Shown: piece after piece, positions 1-9,117 of the stretch
Numbering within the stretch: position 1 is the first letter of the stretch
How the letters are laid out: each line of letters opens with the position of its first letter
NCBI RefSeq assembly: GCF_030656345.1
Contig: NZ_JAUSNR010000002.1
Location: forward strand, 124,001-188,000
Direction: 5' to 3'
Length of the DNA: 64,000 nucleotides
Source of the DNA: Pseudotabrizicola sp.
GTDB lineage: Bacteria > Pseudomonadota > Alphaproteobacteria > Rhodobacterales > Rhodobacteraceae
Position numbers and translations under genes: made by a program
The notes under the pieces: generated by a model
Database searches by the model: none
What the model saw: the letters and a program-made list of their open reading frames with translations, nothing else
Told to the model about the DNA's origin: nothing

Positions 1-522
1 GGGTTCGGGGTCATGGTCGGATACATGCTGCTTGGTGCCACCTGGCTGGTGATGAAGACCGAGGGCCCGCTGCAGGACAGGATGCGCAGGCGGGCCTGGG
101 CACTTGGCATCGGAACGCTGGCATTCATCGCCCTTGTCAGCCTGTGGACACCGTTCCTGCAGGATGGCTATTACAGCCGCTGGTTTGGCGGGTGGAACAT
201 ATTGCTTGCCGGTGCTGTCAGTGCTGCGGTGATGGGCGTGGCTTTCGGCCTGTATCGGTCGCTGACAGTCCGGCATCATGATTACTGGCCGTTCCTGCTG
301 TCGCTTGCCCTGTTCGGGCTGAGTTTCGGTGGCCTCGGATACTCGATGTTTCCCTATATCGTGCCGGTCGAGGTGACGATCTGGGAAGCCGCCGCGCCCG
401 AGAACAGCCAGCTTTTCATGCTGGCGGGTGCTGCGGTGTTGATCCCGGTCATTCTGATCTATACCGCGTATTCCTACTGGGTCTTCCGCGGCAAGATCGA
501 CCCGGATGAAGGCTATCACTGA
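1..522 (+). CDS. cydB: Cytochrome bd-type quinol oxidase subunit II, C-terminal part
   Basis: The frame is open from base 1, so only the last 173 residues are present. Subunit II is the integral membrane partner of CydA and helps hold the haems of the terminal quinol oxidase. About four long hydrophobic segments are visible, and the end (YWVFRGKI then an acidic tail) is typical of CydB. The stop overlaps the ATG of the DUF2474 small gene by one base, an arrangement known for bd oxidases of the cyanide-insensitive (Cio) type, so cioB is an equally good name. The N-terminus and the cydA gene lie outside the window. Confidence 0.88.
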   Translation, partial: GFGVMVGYMLLGATWLVMKTEGPLQDRMRRRAWALGIGTLAFIALVSLWTPFLQDGYYSRWFGGWNILLAGAVSAAVMGVAFGLYRSLTVRHHDYWPFLLSLALFGLSFGGLGYSMFPYIVPVEVTIWEAAAPENSQLFMLAGAAVLIPVILIYTAYSYWVFRGKIDPDEGYH

Positions 523-626
523 TGCGGCAGTCTCTGCGCCGATTGGGCTGGTTCGTGGCCATCTGGCTCGCCAGTGTCATCGTGCTGGCTGTGGTGGCCA
601 TGCTTTTGCGGGCGTGGATCGGCTAA
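522..626 (+). CDS. DUF2474 small membrane protein of the bd oxidase
   Basis: A 34-residue protein. It starts RRLGWFVAIWLASV and consists of a short basic N-terminus and one transmembrane helix. The ATG shares one base with the TGA of cydB, so the two are translationally coupled. Size, position and the R-L-G-W-F start fit the DUF2474 family, the counterpart in Cio-type oxidases of the CydX subunit that stabilises the complex. A direct role in assembly is inferred from position. Confidence 0.8.
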   Translation: MRQSLRRLGWFVAIWLASVIVLAVVAMLLRAWIG

Positions 627-929
627 GGCCTCAGGTGCCAATCGCCACCGGACTCTGCGCATGGGGATCAGACGGACCTGCGTTTCCCTTGCCCCTGTGT
701 TACAGGGAAAGGATGTTCGGTAGTTCACGCAGACACCCCGGGCCGCATCGACGCCTGACGATCTTGACCCTGTGTTGCGTGCCAACATCGCCCTGATTAA
801 GCATTTGTTGATCCAGCCCGGAGTGTTGTATTATCGCGCGTGCAGAAGATGGCAGAGCAGCTCTGTCAGGTGGCACCGCCCCCGCAGGGCATCAAACACC
901 TGTGGCCTGCAGCAGAAAGAGAGCGCTAG
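627..929. other. Intergenic region between the oxidase operon and luxR
   Basis: 303 bases without a credible gene. It holds a small perfect hairpin at 693-707 (CCCTGT, loop GTT, ACAGGG) soon after the oxidase operon, which could end that transcript although no T-run follows. It also holds a promoter-like pair, TTGTTG at 805-810 and TATTAT at 829-834 with an 18-bp spacer, ahead of luxR. No convincing lux box was found. Confidence 0.5.
805..834 (+). promoter_or_regulatory. Possible sigma-70 promoter of luxR
   Basis: TTGTTG (805-810) and TATTAT (829-834) are separated by 18 bp, which would leave a leader of roughly 90 bases before the luxR start. Each box matches the consensus at four or five positions. 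This is pattern matching only. Confidence 0.3.
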
Positions 930-1637
930 GTGACCGCCGATCTGATCGACCTTGGCAGCGAAAGCCGGAATGCCGGAAGCTTCGTCACCTTCCTTGATCA
1001 GATCTGCGCCCGCTTCGAACTTGATCACGCCGCCTATGCCGGAACCAACCCGGTGTCTGGCGGGGTGCATGGTTATGTGAACTACCCCGACGCCTGGAAA
1101 CGGCATTATTCCGAAAACGGCCTGCACCGGATTGATCCGACCCTGCTGGTCGCCAGCCGGTCGATCGCCCCGGTGGACTGGAGCCGGCTGGACCATACCG
1201 AGGGGTTTGAGAAGACCTTTCGCGATGCCCGCGATTTCGGCATCACCAACCGGGGCCTGACCATTCCGGTGCGCGGGCCGTATGGCGATATCGGCATGCT
1301 CAGCGTGACCCGCGATTGCAGTGTCGAGGAATGGGAAAAGCTGTCACGGCAGATCCTGCCGGATCTGCAATCGGTTGCGGTGCATGTGCATGACACGGTG
1401 ATGCGGTCGGATGTGCTGTCGCGCGCCTTGCGCTATCCGGCGCTGTCCACGCGCGAACGCGAGATCCTGCAATGGATCGCCGCCGGCAAGTCGCAGCAGG
1501 ATGTCGGGGACATTCTGGGCATTTCGCACCGCACGGTCGAGGTGCACCTGCGGTCCGGTCGCGAAAAGCTGTATGCGCTTACCACCCCGCAGGCCGTAGG
1601 CCGCGCGATCATGCTGGGCCTGATCTACCCGCTTTAA
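930..1637 (+). CDS. LuxR-family quorum-sensing transcription regulator
   Basis: 235 residues with the two expected domains. The N-terminal autoinducer-binding domain has the invariant ligand-pocket residues at W56, Y60, D69, P70 and W84, almost the same numbering as in TraR/LuxR. The C-terminal GerE-type helix-turn-helix covers about residues 170-232 (LSTREREILQWIA, then GISHRTVEVHL). The GTG start is preceded by a purine-rich AGAAAGAGAG. It lies just upstream of the luxI gene in the same direction, so it is the likely receptor for that synthase's product and probably controls it. Confidence 0.9.
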   Translation: MTADLIDLGSESRNAGSFVTFLDQICARFELDHAAYAGTNPVSGGVHGYVNYPDAWKRHYSENGLHRIDPTLLVASRSIAPVDWSRLDHTEGFEKTFRDARDFGITNRGLTIPVRGPYGDIGMLSVTRDCSVEEWEKLSRQILPDLQSVAVHVHDTVMRSDVLSRALRYPALSTREREILQWIAAGKSQQDVGDILGISHRTVEVHLRSGREKLYALTTPQAVGRAIMLGLIYPL

Positions 1638-1686
1638 CGCCTGATCGGGCGTGATCTTACGGGATTCCCCTCATAGTCTAATCCCT

Positions 1687-1711
1687 CTCCAACACGTTAA
1701 CCTTGTTGGGG
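1687..1711. promoter_or_regulatory. Dyad upstream of luxI, possible LuxR operator or leader hairpin
   Basis: CCAACA (1689-1694) and TGTTGG (1704-1709) flank a 9-base centre that itself contains GTTAAC. Flanking bases 1687-1688 and 1710-1711 extend the pairing with one wobble. It ends about 16 bases before the ribosome binding site of luxI. Its length (about 21 bp) resembles a lux box, but the sequence differs from the classic consensus, so a leader hairpin is equally possible. Confidence 0.35.
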
Positions 1712-1738
1712 GAAGACCACTCATGTCAGGGGATAGAT

Positions 1739-2623
1739 ATGATTATCGTTATTGATGCACTGAACAAAGATCGTTTCGGCGATCTGCTGGATGAAATGTT
1801 CAAACTTCGCGCACGTGTTTTTGGCGACCGCCTGGGGTGGGAAGTCGAAATCATCAATGGGCGCGAGATTGACCAGTTTGACCGGCTCGATCCGGCCTAT
1901 GTCATCGGGTTGGACGACGAAGGTCACGTCGTGTCCTGCGTCCGCGCGCTGCAGACCACGGGGCCGCACATGTTGTCAGACGTGTTTCAGGTTCTGCTGG
2001 ATGGCGAACCGCCGCTGCGCAGCGCAACCTTGTGGGAATCGACCCGCTTTTGCGTCGATACCCAGCGGCTGTGCCGGAACGGCAACACGATGAAAGCCGT
2101 GTCGATGGCGACTTGCGAGCTGATGATCGGGTCGTTGGAATATGCGCGGCGGTCGGGGATTTCCGATATCATCACCGTGATCGACCCGGTGGTGAACCGG
2201 GTGCTGAAACGGTCTGACAACGCGCCCTATGACTATGTCGGCACGACCAAGCAGATGGGCAAGGTTCCGGCCATGGCCGCGCTGCTCGACTGCACCGAAG
2301 AGCGTATCAACCGGGTCCGCGCCTTTGCCGGCATCACCAATGACGTGTTTGCCAGCGAAGAAACCGTGCGCAGTCTGCTGGATGCGCGCCTTCTGGCATC
2401 GGCTGCGCAGATTCGCGATCCGTCAGACTGGGTCGCGATGATCCTGTCCGAGTCGGATGAACCCCTGCCGCCGGTTCTGCCGGAAGATATCCAGGATTAT
2501 TGCCGCGCCCAGATCGAAGCCGCACAGACCGAAGAAGAGCGTGCCGCAGCCCTGCGGCTGGTCGATGTTCTGGTGCGCGAACGCATCCACCCGTCGATGC
2601 ATCAGCTGGTGTTCCAAAGCTGA
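1739..2623 (+). CDS. LuxI-type acyl-homoserine-lactone synthase with C-terminal extension
   Basis: Makes an N-acyl-homoserine lactone from S-adenosylmethionine and an acyl carrier. With the ATG at 1739, preceded by AGGGGA at 1728-1733, every hallmark residue falls at its canonical number: R24, F28, W34, E43, D45, D48, R69, E100 and R103. That fixes the start; an in-frame ATG at 1703 would add 12 residues and has poorer support. The protein is 294 residues, against about 200-220 for most LuxI proteins. The surplus is a mostly helical, acidic tail from about residue 210. A threonine at 146 lies near the position often associated with 3-oxo chains, but the acyl chain cannot be predicted. Confidence 0.92.
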   Translation: MIIVIDALNKDRFGDLLDEMFKLRARVFGDRLGWEVEIINGREIDQFDRLDPAYVIGLDDEGHVVSCVRALQTTGPHMLSDVFQVLLDGEPPLRSATLWESTRFCVDTQRLCRNGNTMKAVSMATCELMIGSLEYARRSGISDIITVIDPVVNRVLKRSDNAPYDYVGTTKQMGKVPAMAALLDCTEERINRVRAFAGITNDVFASEETVRSLLDARLLASAAQIRDPSDWVAMILSESDEPLPPVLPEDIQDYCRAQIEAAQTEEERAAALRLVDVLVRERIHPSMHQLVFQS

Positions 2624-2746
2624 AGCCACGGGCGGCGCAGCTGTTCTGCCGCGAAAAAGGTGACCATTCCCGCAAAATGGGCCTTTCAGCGGGCTGCGCT
2701 GGCCCAGGGACCACAGCCTGCGCCGTCTTGTCCGCCAAACTGGTGG

Positions 2747-3922
2747 TCAGACCCTGCCGTCCACCGGCAGGGCGGCGCGGCGTGTCTTGCGCGTGCCAAG
2801 CCATCCGGCCAGCGCGAACAGAATCATAAATCCGCCACCGATCAGCGCAGTGTCCAGCAGGAATGACGGCCCCGCCATCACCTTGACCACCTGCGCCACA
2901 TAGGCCAGCCCGGTGCTGGCGGCAAACACTGGCAGCGCGTGCTGTCCAAGTGTGATCAGCGGTGCCAGCTTCGGGCTTTCCGCCAGCCGCGTCAGCGCGG
3001 GCAGCGCGCTCAGCACATAGGCCAGCGCCAGAATGTGCAGCAAGCGGGGCAAGTGCACGAAACTCTTGTCGAAAGACGTGAACAGCCCCGGCGCGCCCAG
3101 GTATTCATGCGCCATCCACAGCGTGTGCCCGCCCCAGCCCGCAACCGCCGGCACCTGCACCCAGATCGCCGCTAGGCAAAGATAGGCCACCGCCAGCCAG
3201 AACGGCCAGATCCGGACCGGCAGCCATCGCCGCCCCTGCCGCATCGCCAGCCCGGTCAGCACACCGGCCACAAAGATCACTTGCCAAGCCAGCGGGTTGA
3301 AGAACCAGCCATTCTCCAGCGGCCATGTGGGCACCCTGATCCGGGCGATCCCGACCACCAGCCACAACAGCAATGACGCCAGCATCAGCCCGCGCGGCCA
3401 GCGCACACCCGCCGCCAGAACCAACGGGGCCGCCAGCAGCAGGGCAATATACAGCGGCAGAATATCGGCATAGGCAAACTGATGGCTCAGCGCCATCAGG
3501 GCCGGAACAAAGGTTACGGGGTCGGCAAGCGCGCGGGCAATGTTGCGCTTGACCGCCATTGCCGCCACTTCAGGATCGTGGACGGTCAGGTAAAACAGCG
3601 CCAGAATCCCCAGCACCACCAGAACATGCACCCACCACAGCGTCAGCACCCGCCGCCAGGGCCGCAGCGCCAGCGCCAGGGGCGGATAACGGTCGCGCAT
3701 GAAAATGGGGCCATAGGCCAGCGCGGTGGCGATGCCGGACATCAGCACAAACCCCTCGGCCGCGTCGGAAAATCCGAAATTGCGCGAGGTTGCATGTTCC
3801 CACAACGTGCCCGGAATGTGGTTGATGAAGATCATCATCAAGGCAATGCCGCGCAGCAGATCCACCCGGTAATCGCGCCGGTGCGCTGCCTGCTCAGGCA
3901 ACGCTTGTTTCCACCATGTCAC
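2747..3922 (-). CDS. opgC: OpgC-type membrane acyltransferase for periplasmic glucans
   Basis: Integral membrane protein of about 391 residues and roughly ten hydrophobic segments. It opens with a short cytoplasmic stretch and then DLLRGIALMMIFINHIPGT, the signature of the OpgC (acyltransferase-3-like) family, which adds succinyl groups to osmoregulated periplasmic glucans. It is third in the opgG-opgH-opgC operon and overlaps the opgH end. The start is uncertain: I chose the GTG at 3922, which gives a 29-base overlap. An earlier start at 3976 would overlap by 83 bases. Confidence 0.85.
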   Translation of the reverse strand: MTWWKQALPEQAAHRRDYRVDLLRGIALMMIFINHIPGTLWEHATSRNFGFSDAAEGFVLMSGIATALAYGPIFMRDRYPPLALALRPWRRVLTLWWVHVLVVLGILALFYLTVHDPEVAAMAVKRNIARALADPVTFVPALMALSHQFAYADILPLYIALLLAAPLVLAAGVRWPRGLMLASLLLWLVVGIARIRVPTWPLENGWFFNPLAWQVIFVAGVLTGLAMRQGRRWLPVRIWPFWLAVAYLCLAAIWVQVPAVAGWGGHTLWMAHEYLGAPGLFTSFDKSFVHLPRLLHILALAYVLSALPALTRLAESPKLAPLITLGQHALPVFAASTGLAYVAQVVKVMAGPSFLLDTALIGGGFMILFALAGWLGTRKTRRAALPVDGRV

Positions 3923-5726
3923 TGTGCCAGTCGCGCAGCACTGCATTGTGGCGGGCAACAATGCCTGGCAGCACACGGTCCTCGGGCACCGGAAAGCGGC
4001 CGGGTGCCGCCGGTTGCGATGTCCACCAGATCAGCCCCGGGGCCAGCAGCATCGGCAGCAGCACCGGCAGCAGCCACAGCGTCAGCGCGGGGGCAAAATA
4101 CTGCGCCACCCCAAGCCCCACAACGCCCCAACCGCTGATCCACCGGCCCGCAGCCCAGGCGTCGGCGAAGTCGAGCCCGCCATCGCCGCGATTGTTGGGC
4201 GGCCAGCCGCCATCGCGCCCCAAGAGCACCTGCACCACCGACCGGCATTGAAACGCCAGCAGCACCGGGGCGATCAGCGATGACAGCGCCAGCTCGGACA
4301 GCATGGCGCGCAGGGACGCCCCGGCCCCGCCAAACGCCGCCGAACGTCCCGAAAGGGCGGCGTCCAGTACCACCAGCAGTTTCGGCATGACCAGCAAACC
4401 GAAAATCCCCAGCGCCAGACCCACGGCCTTTGCCGTCTGGTCATAGGGAAACACCGGAAAGGGCCAGTTTTCCTGCGGAAAATAATCCGGCCCGCTGGCG
4501 GTGGCTGTGGCAATCACCGATGCCCCGATAAAGGCCAGCCAGATCACCGGCGCGATATAGGCGAATATGCCCTGAAACAGTGTGAATCTGCTCCACGCCT
4601 TCAGCCCCGGCGCGCCGATCACCTTGCCATGCTGCAGATTGCCCTGACACCAGCGCCGGTCGCGCTTGGCGTGGTCGACGATGTTTTCCGGCCCCTCTTC
4701 GAAGCTGCCCTGCAGGTCATCATCCAGCCGCACCGTCCATCCGGCGCGCGACAACAGCGCCGCCTCGACATAATCATGGCTCAGGATATGCCCCCCAAAG
4801 GGCGGACGGCCCGGCAGTTCCGGCAGGCCACAGCTTTCGGCCCAGGCGCGGATGCGCACAATGGCGTTGTGGCCCCAGAACGGCCCGGTGCGGCCCTGCA
4901 TCGCCGCCAGACCATGGGCGAACACCGGCGAATGGAACGAGGCTGCAAACTGCATCGCCCGGCCAAACACCGTGCGCGCGCCGATCACCCGGGGCAGCGA
5001 TTGCAGCAGGCCAAGCTTGGGGTCGGCCTCCATCCGGCGGATCATGGTCAGAACCGTTTCGCCCTCGATCAGGCTGTCGGCATCCAGGATCACGGCGTAA
5101 TCCCATGCCCGACCTGATGTGGTGATGAATTCCTCGATATTGCCGGCCTTGCGCCCGGTGTTCTTGTCCCGGCGACGGTAAAAGATCCGGCCCTCGCCAC
5201 CCTGCCGTGCCAGCAGGCGTGCGCACCAGTGGCGTTCTTCGGCGGCAATCGCCTCATCGCGCGTGTCGGACAGGATGGCAAAATCGACCGCCACCCCCGC
5301 GCCGGTCGCGCGCAGGGAATCGTCCATCGCCGCAATCCGGGCAAAGGTTATGCTGGGCTCTTCGTTATAGACCGGGACGATCACCACCGTCTTGCCGCTG
5401 ATCTGCCCCCGCACTTCGGGGATCCGGGGCCGTGGCCCGGCAAACAGACCCAGCATTGCGGTGCCCGCGCCCCAGGCCAGCCACCAGGTGGACAGAAAGA
5501 TCAGCCCCGACCGGACCAGATCCACCGCCGTGACCCCATCGGCCGCGCCATAGATGTGAAACACCATTCCCGCCGCAGCCGCAGACATCAGGCTGAACGC
5601 AATCGCAAACGCCCGCGCCCCGGCCGCGCGGAGGTTCCAGACAGGCGACAGGGCGGCGGTGGACACCGACACGGGCTTATCCCACGCGACCAAGATCCCG
5701 GCGCAGCAGGGACAGAACAGCACCAA
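3894..5726 (-). CDS. opgH: Glucan biosynthesis glucosyltransferase OpgH (main reading frame)
   Basis: Membrane GT2 enzyme that polymerises beta-glucan from UDP-glucose and exports it to the periplasm. Two N-terminal hydrophobic segments precede the catalytic domain (VVIVPVYNEEPS, LSDTRDE, RRRDKNTGRKAGN, the metal-binding LDADS, and the RDRRWCQGN acceptor motif). Several C-terminal transmembrane segments follow. In this frame the earliest start is a TTG at 5726 with a nonsense codon at 5759, and no good ATG exists. The natural N-terminus, with the family motif PLAMPKQ, is instead encoded in another frame at 5677-5856, so the gene appears to carry a one-base frame break. Codon use downstream is normal. 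Confidence 0.88.
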   Translation of the reverse strand: MVLFCPCCAGILVAWDKPVSVSTAALSPVWNLRAAGARAFAIAFSLMSAAAAGMVFHIYGAADGVTAVDLVRSGLIFLSTWWLAWGAGTAMLGLFAGPRPRIPEVRGQISGKTVVIVPVYNEEPSITFARIAAMDDSLRATGAGVAVDFAILSDTRDEAIAAEERHWCARLLARQGGEGRIFYRRRDKNTGRKAGNIEEFITTSGRAWDYAVILDADSLIEGETVLTMIRRMEADPKLGLLQSLPRVIGARTVFGRAMQFAASFHSPVFAHGLAAMQGRTGPFWGHNAIVRIRAWAESCGLPELPGRPPFGGHILSHDYVEAALLSRAGWTVRLDDDLQGSFEEGPENIVDHAKRDRRWCQGNLQHGKVIGAPGLKAWSRFTLFQGIFAYIAPVIWLAFIGASVIATATASGPDYFPQENWPFPVFPYDQTAKAVGLALGIFGLLVMPKLLVVLDAALSGRSAAFGGAGASLRAMLSELALSSLIAPVLLAFQCRSVVQVLLGRDGGWPPNNRGDGGLDFADAWAAGRWISGWGVVGLGVAQYFAPALTLWLLPVLLPMLLAPGLIWWTSQPAAPGRFPVPEDRVLPGIVARHNAVLRDWHSDMVETSVA

Positions 5727-5856
5727 AGCCGCGCAGCAGCGGACCGGCTTCGCGGGTCAGAGTTTGTTTCGGCATTGCCAGCGGGGCAACGGGCGGTTCA
5801 ACCCCGCCCAGATCATTTGGGTCTGGAATCAAGGGGGCAGTCTTTTCGATGGTCAT
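5677..5856 (-). CDS. Out-of-frame N-terminal segment of OpgH (59 codons)
   Basis: The ATG at 5856 overlaps the TGA of opgG in the standard ATGA arrangement, as expected for the true opgH start. The 59 codons include APLAMPKQTLTREA, which resembles the PLAMP-x-Q-x-L motif near the N-terminus of OpgH proteins. The frame then stops at 5677, while OpgH continues in the frame one base over. Reading from one to the other needs a +1 step somewhere between 5756 and 5679. It may be a sequencing or assembly error, a real mutation, or programmed frameshifting. No long homopolymer marks the spot. A separate small protein is the less likely alternative. Confidence 0.6.
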   Translation of the reverse strand: MTIEKTAPLIPDPNDLGGVEPPVAPLAMPKQTLTREAGPLLRGFGAVLSLLRRDLGRVG

Positions 5857-7454
5857 GCGCTCATCCATTGATAGAGCCAGTTTTCTGTCAGCTTGCGTCC
5901 GTAACCCGCCACATGCGCGACCAGTTCCACCGTGGCCCCCGCTTTCGGCTTCACATCGATGACAAGGCGCCAGACTGCATTGTTTTCAATCTTCGACAGG
6001 GTTTTGACTATAATTTCACCACCGGCGACGGTCACGACCGGCTCTACTTCGGCATCGGTGGGCAGACGCGACAGCAGGCCACCGGCGAAATCGACAACGA
6101 ATTTGCGGGTGCCATCGGTGTTCTCAACGCCCGCAACCCCACCGACCCCGGCCCGGGTTTCCTTGACATACGCCACATCCGCCGCCGGATCGACCGGCAG
6201 CGCGCCCCAGTGCAGACGATAGGCAAATTCCAGCATCTGCCCCGGCACCGGCCTGGCCTCGGGCACCCAGAAGGCGACAATGTTGTCATTCACCTCCAGC
6301 GGGGTCGGAATCTCGACCAGACGCACCGCGCCCCGGCCCCATTCGCCCACTGGTTCCACCAGCAGGGAGGGACGGCGTTCATAATGCGATACCGCATCCT
6401 GATAATTCTCAAAATCGCGGTCGCGCTGCATCAGGCCAAAAGCCAGCGGGCTGTCTTCGACAAACCAGGACTCCGACAGCCGGGTCGGGTTGTTCAGGGG
6501 CCGCCAGTTGCGGTCACCGTCGCGGCGATGAATTGCCAGCCCGTCGCTGTCATGCACACTGGGACGAAAATCGTCAAAATCGGTGCGGCTTTTTTCCGAA
6601 AACAGATACATCGAGGTCAGCGGCGCAATGCCGATCTGGTCCACCTCTGTGCGGAAGAACAGCCGCGCGGTCACATCCATCACCGTATTGGTGCCGGGGC
6701 GGATCACAAAGCGGTAGGCCCCGGTGCAGCTTTCGCTTTCCAGCGCGGCGTGGACCACTACCTCGCGGGCAAACGCCGCAGGTCGCTCCAGCCAGAAGCG
6801 CGAAAAGCGCGGGAATTCCTCGGGCTTGCCCAGCCCGGTGTTGATTGCAAGCCCGCGCGCCGACAGGCCATAGCCGGTATCGCGCCCGACAGCGCGGAAG
6901 TAGCTGGCCCCCAGAAACGCCACCACCTCGTCAAACATATCCGCCCGGTTCAGCGGTGCGTTCAGCCGGAACCCAGCCACGCCCGGCAGCGGCTCATGCG
7001 CTGGCACCCGGTCGCGGATACGGTCGTAATAGCGGAAGTCATCGGTGGTGAACACGATCGGGCGGGCGGTGCCGGCCTCAACCTCGAACATGGTCACGGG
7101 TTCCGCGAACAGCCAACCAAGGTGAAAGGCATGCACATGAAAGCCGGCATCGGTTCCCGACCAGCGTGCCTGCGCCGGATTGAACTGCACGGCCTGATAA
7201 TCATCATAGCTGAAGTCGCTGAAAAACCCTGCTGCCCGCTCTGCCGCCACATGTGGCGCGGCGGCTAAATTGCGCATCTCGTCGGTCAGCCGGTCAAAGT
7301 CGAACGGCACCCCGGCAGCATCTGCGGGCGCGTCTGTCTGTGCATGGGCAACGCCGGAAAGGGCGGTGCTGCACTGCAGCAGGGCCGCTGTTCCCAGCAG
7401 CCCAAGGAAAGACCGGCGTGGCATCATATCTGGCAGTCCCGGCGTATCCGGCAT
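5853..7454 (-). CDS. opgG: Periplasmic glucan biosynthesis protein OpgG
   Basis: 533 residues. OpgG acts in the periplasm on the glucan backbone made by OpgH and is needed for correct branching. A twin-arginine signal is visible (PRRSFLGLLG at about residues 12-21, then a hydrophobic stretch ending AHAQ), so export is by Tat. The mature protein begins FDFDRLTDEMRNLAA and contains the family's GRDTGYGLSARGLAI and VEIPTP regions. The ATG at 7454 has GGGAG eight bases upstream. It is the first gene of the opgGHC operon, and its stop overlaps the ATG of the opgH N-terminal segment. Confidence 0.93.
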   Translation of the reverse strand: MPDTPGLPDMMPRRSFLGLLGTAALLQCSTALSGVAHAQTDAPADAAGVPFDFDRLTDEMRNLAAAPHVAAERAAGFFSDFSYDDYQAVQFNPAQARWSGTDAGFHVHAFHLGWLFAEPVTMFEVEAGTARPIVFTTDDFRYYDRIRDRVPAHEPLPGVAGFRLNAPLNRADMFDEVVAFLGASYFRAVGRDTGYGLSARGLAINTGLGKPEEFPRFSRFWLERPAAFAREVVVHAALESESCTGAYRFVIRPGTNTVMDVTARLFFRTEVDQIGIAPLTSMYLFSEKSRTDFDDFRPSVHDSDGLAIHRRDGDRNWRPLNNPTRLSESWFVEDSPLAFGLMQRDRDFENYQDAVSHYERRPSLLVEPVGEWGRGAVRLVEIPTPLEVNDNIVAFWVPEARPVPGQMLEFAYRLHWGALPVDPAADVAYVKETRAGVGGVAGVENTDGTRKFVVDFAGGLLSRLPTDAEVEPVVTVAGGEIIVKTLSKIENNAVWRLVIDVKPKAGATVELVAHVAGYGRKLTENWLYQWMSA

Positions 7455-7930
7455 TTTGGCTCCCGCACGTCGATTCGGTAAAAACTCAATGAAGTTCTCA
7501 GGTTATAAGGGGGGGCGCCAGTGTGACAGCTATGCGCGCGGTGCAAGCCTGTCATGCTGCAACTGCAAAGCATTTTCCCGATCTGCCCCCAAAGCGCCCG
7601 GTCTACACGAAAGGCGCAGATGGGGTATCGGACCCGCGCCCGTCAATGGGCGATGCGCGGCGGTGCAGAACAATCTGCGACATATGGCTGCTTTCCGCCG
7701 AATGCCGGGTGGGTTTGCGGCCAAATCCGGCGAGACCCCGGGCCGAGCCGCCAGCGCCCCGCGCCCGTCACCCACCGGAACCGCTTTGCGAATCGGCGCG
7801 CGCGCCTGACACTCGGGGCAGGAAGGCAACGCCCGGGTCATTTTATCCGTGATTACGGACGCGTTTCTTTTATATTGACATCAAAGGCCAGCTTCACCAC
7901 CATCCGCAGAATACAGAACAGGAGCCACCG
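7455..7930. other. Divergent intergenic region opgG / kbl
   Basis: 476 bases between two divergent operons, so it must hold both promoters. Short frames here on either strand have no family resemblance and no ribosome sites, and I regard them as chance. Visible items are an AT-rich stretch near opgG (7480-7512), a small dyad TCCGT-GATT-ACGGA at 7846-7859 followed by a T-rich run, and a TTGACA at 7875-7880 without a good -10 partner upstream of kbl. Confidence 0.5.
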
Positions 7931-9117
7931 ATGTCGCGCACCGACTTCCTCCAACACCTCAACGACACGCTGTCGGACATCGAGTCTGCCGGCCTGTTCA
8001 AGCGCGAACGTATCATGTCTTCGCCGCAATCGGCGCATGTCACAGTGGCGGGGCGGCCGCTGCTGAACCTGTGTGCCAACAATTACCTCGGTCTGGCCAA
8101 TGACCCGGCGCTGATTGCTGCGGCGCACCGCGCGCTGGATGATCAGGGGTTCGGCATGGCCTCTGTCCGCTTTATTTGCGGCACGCAAGATCTGCACCGC
8201 CAACTGGAAAGCCGCATCGCGCAGTTTCTGCACATGGACGACTCCATCCTGTTCGCCGCCTGTTTCGACGCCAATGGCGGGCTGTTCGAACCCCTGCTGG
8301 GGCCAGAGGATGCGGTGATCTCGGATGCGCTGAACCATGCGTCGATCATTGATGGCATCCGGCTGTGCAAGGCAAAACGCTATCGCTACGCCAATTCCGA
8401 CATGGCGGATCTGGAGGCGCAGTTGCAAGCCGCCCGCGCGGATGGTGCGCGCCATATCCTGATCGCAACCGATGGGGTGTTCTCGATGGATGGCTATCTG
8501 GCCAACCTGCCCGCCATCACCGCGCTGGCCGAAAAGTACGGCGCGCTGACCATGGTCGATGATTGCCACGCCACCGGCTTCATGGGGCCGCAGGGCCGGG
8601 GCACGCCTGCGCATCACGGGGTCAGCGTCGACATCCTGACCGGCACCTTGGGCAAGGCGCTGGGCGGCGCGCTGGGCGGCTATATCGCCGGGCCGCAGGC
8701 CGTGGTGGATCTGCTGCGGCAACGGGCGCGGCCCTACCTGTTCTCCAACGCGCTGCCGCCGGCCATCGTGGCGGCGGGTCTGGCGGCGATTGATATGGTC
8801 GAGGCGGCAGATGATCTGCGCGCTCAACTCTTCGACAACGCCGCCTATTGGCGCGCCGGTCTGGCCGATGCCGGTTTCACCCTGCTGCCCGGCGAACACC
8901 CGATCATCCCGGTGATGACCGCCGAGGCCCCCTTGGCGCAAGCCATGGCCAGCGCGCTGTATGACCGTGGCGTCTATGTTTCAGGCTTCTTCTTTCCCGT
9001 CGTGCCAAAGGGGCAGGCCCGCATCCGCACCCAGATGAATGCGCAACTGACCCGGGCCGATCTGGACTTCGGTCTTGATCAGTTTCGTGCGGCGGGCAAA
9101 GTCGTAGGGGTGATCTG

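Noticed and set aside
898..917. ACCTG followed by TGCAGCAGAA upstream of luxR as a lux box
   Set aside because: Only one arm fits the lux-box consensus, and it overlaps the ribosome site of luxR.
1703..1738. Upstream ATG at 1703 as the luxI start
   Set aside because: It would shift all hallmark residues by 12 from their canonical numbers and lacks the good AGGGGA site that precedes 1739.
5229..7268. Open frame of 679 codons on the plus strand opposite opgH and opgG
   Set aside because: Antisense shadow. The composition is unlike a protein, and both opposing genes have clear family motifs.
7530..7841. Small open frames in the opgG/kbl gap as genes
   Set aside because: No ribosome sites, no recognisable family, and arginine- and proline-rich composition as expected of non-coding GC-rich DNA.
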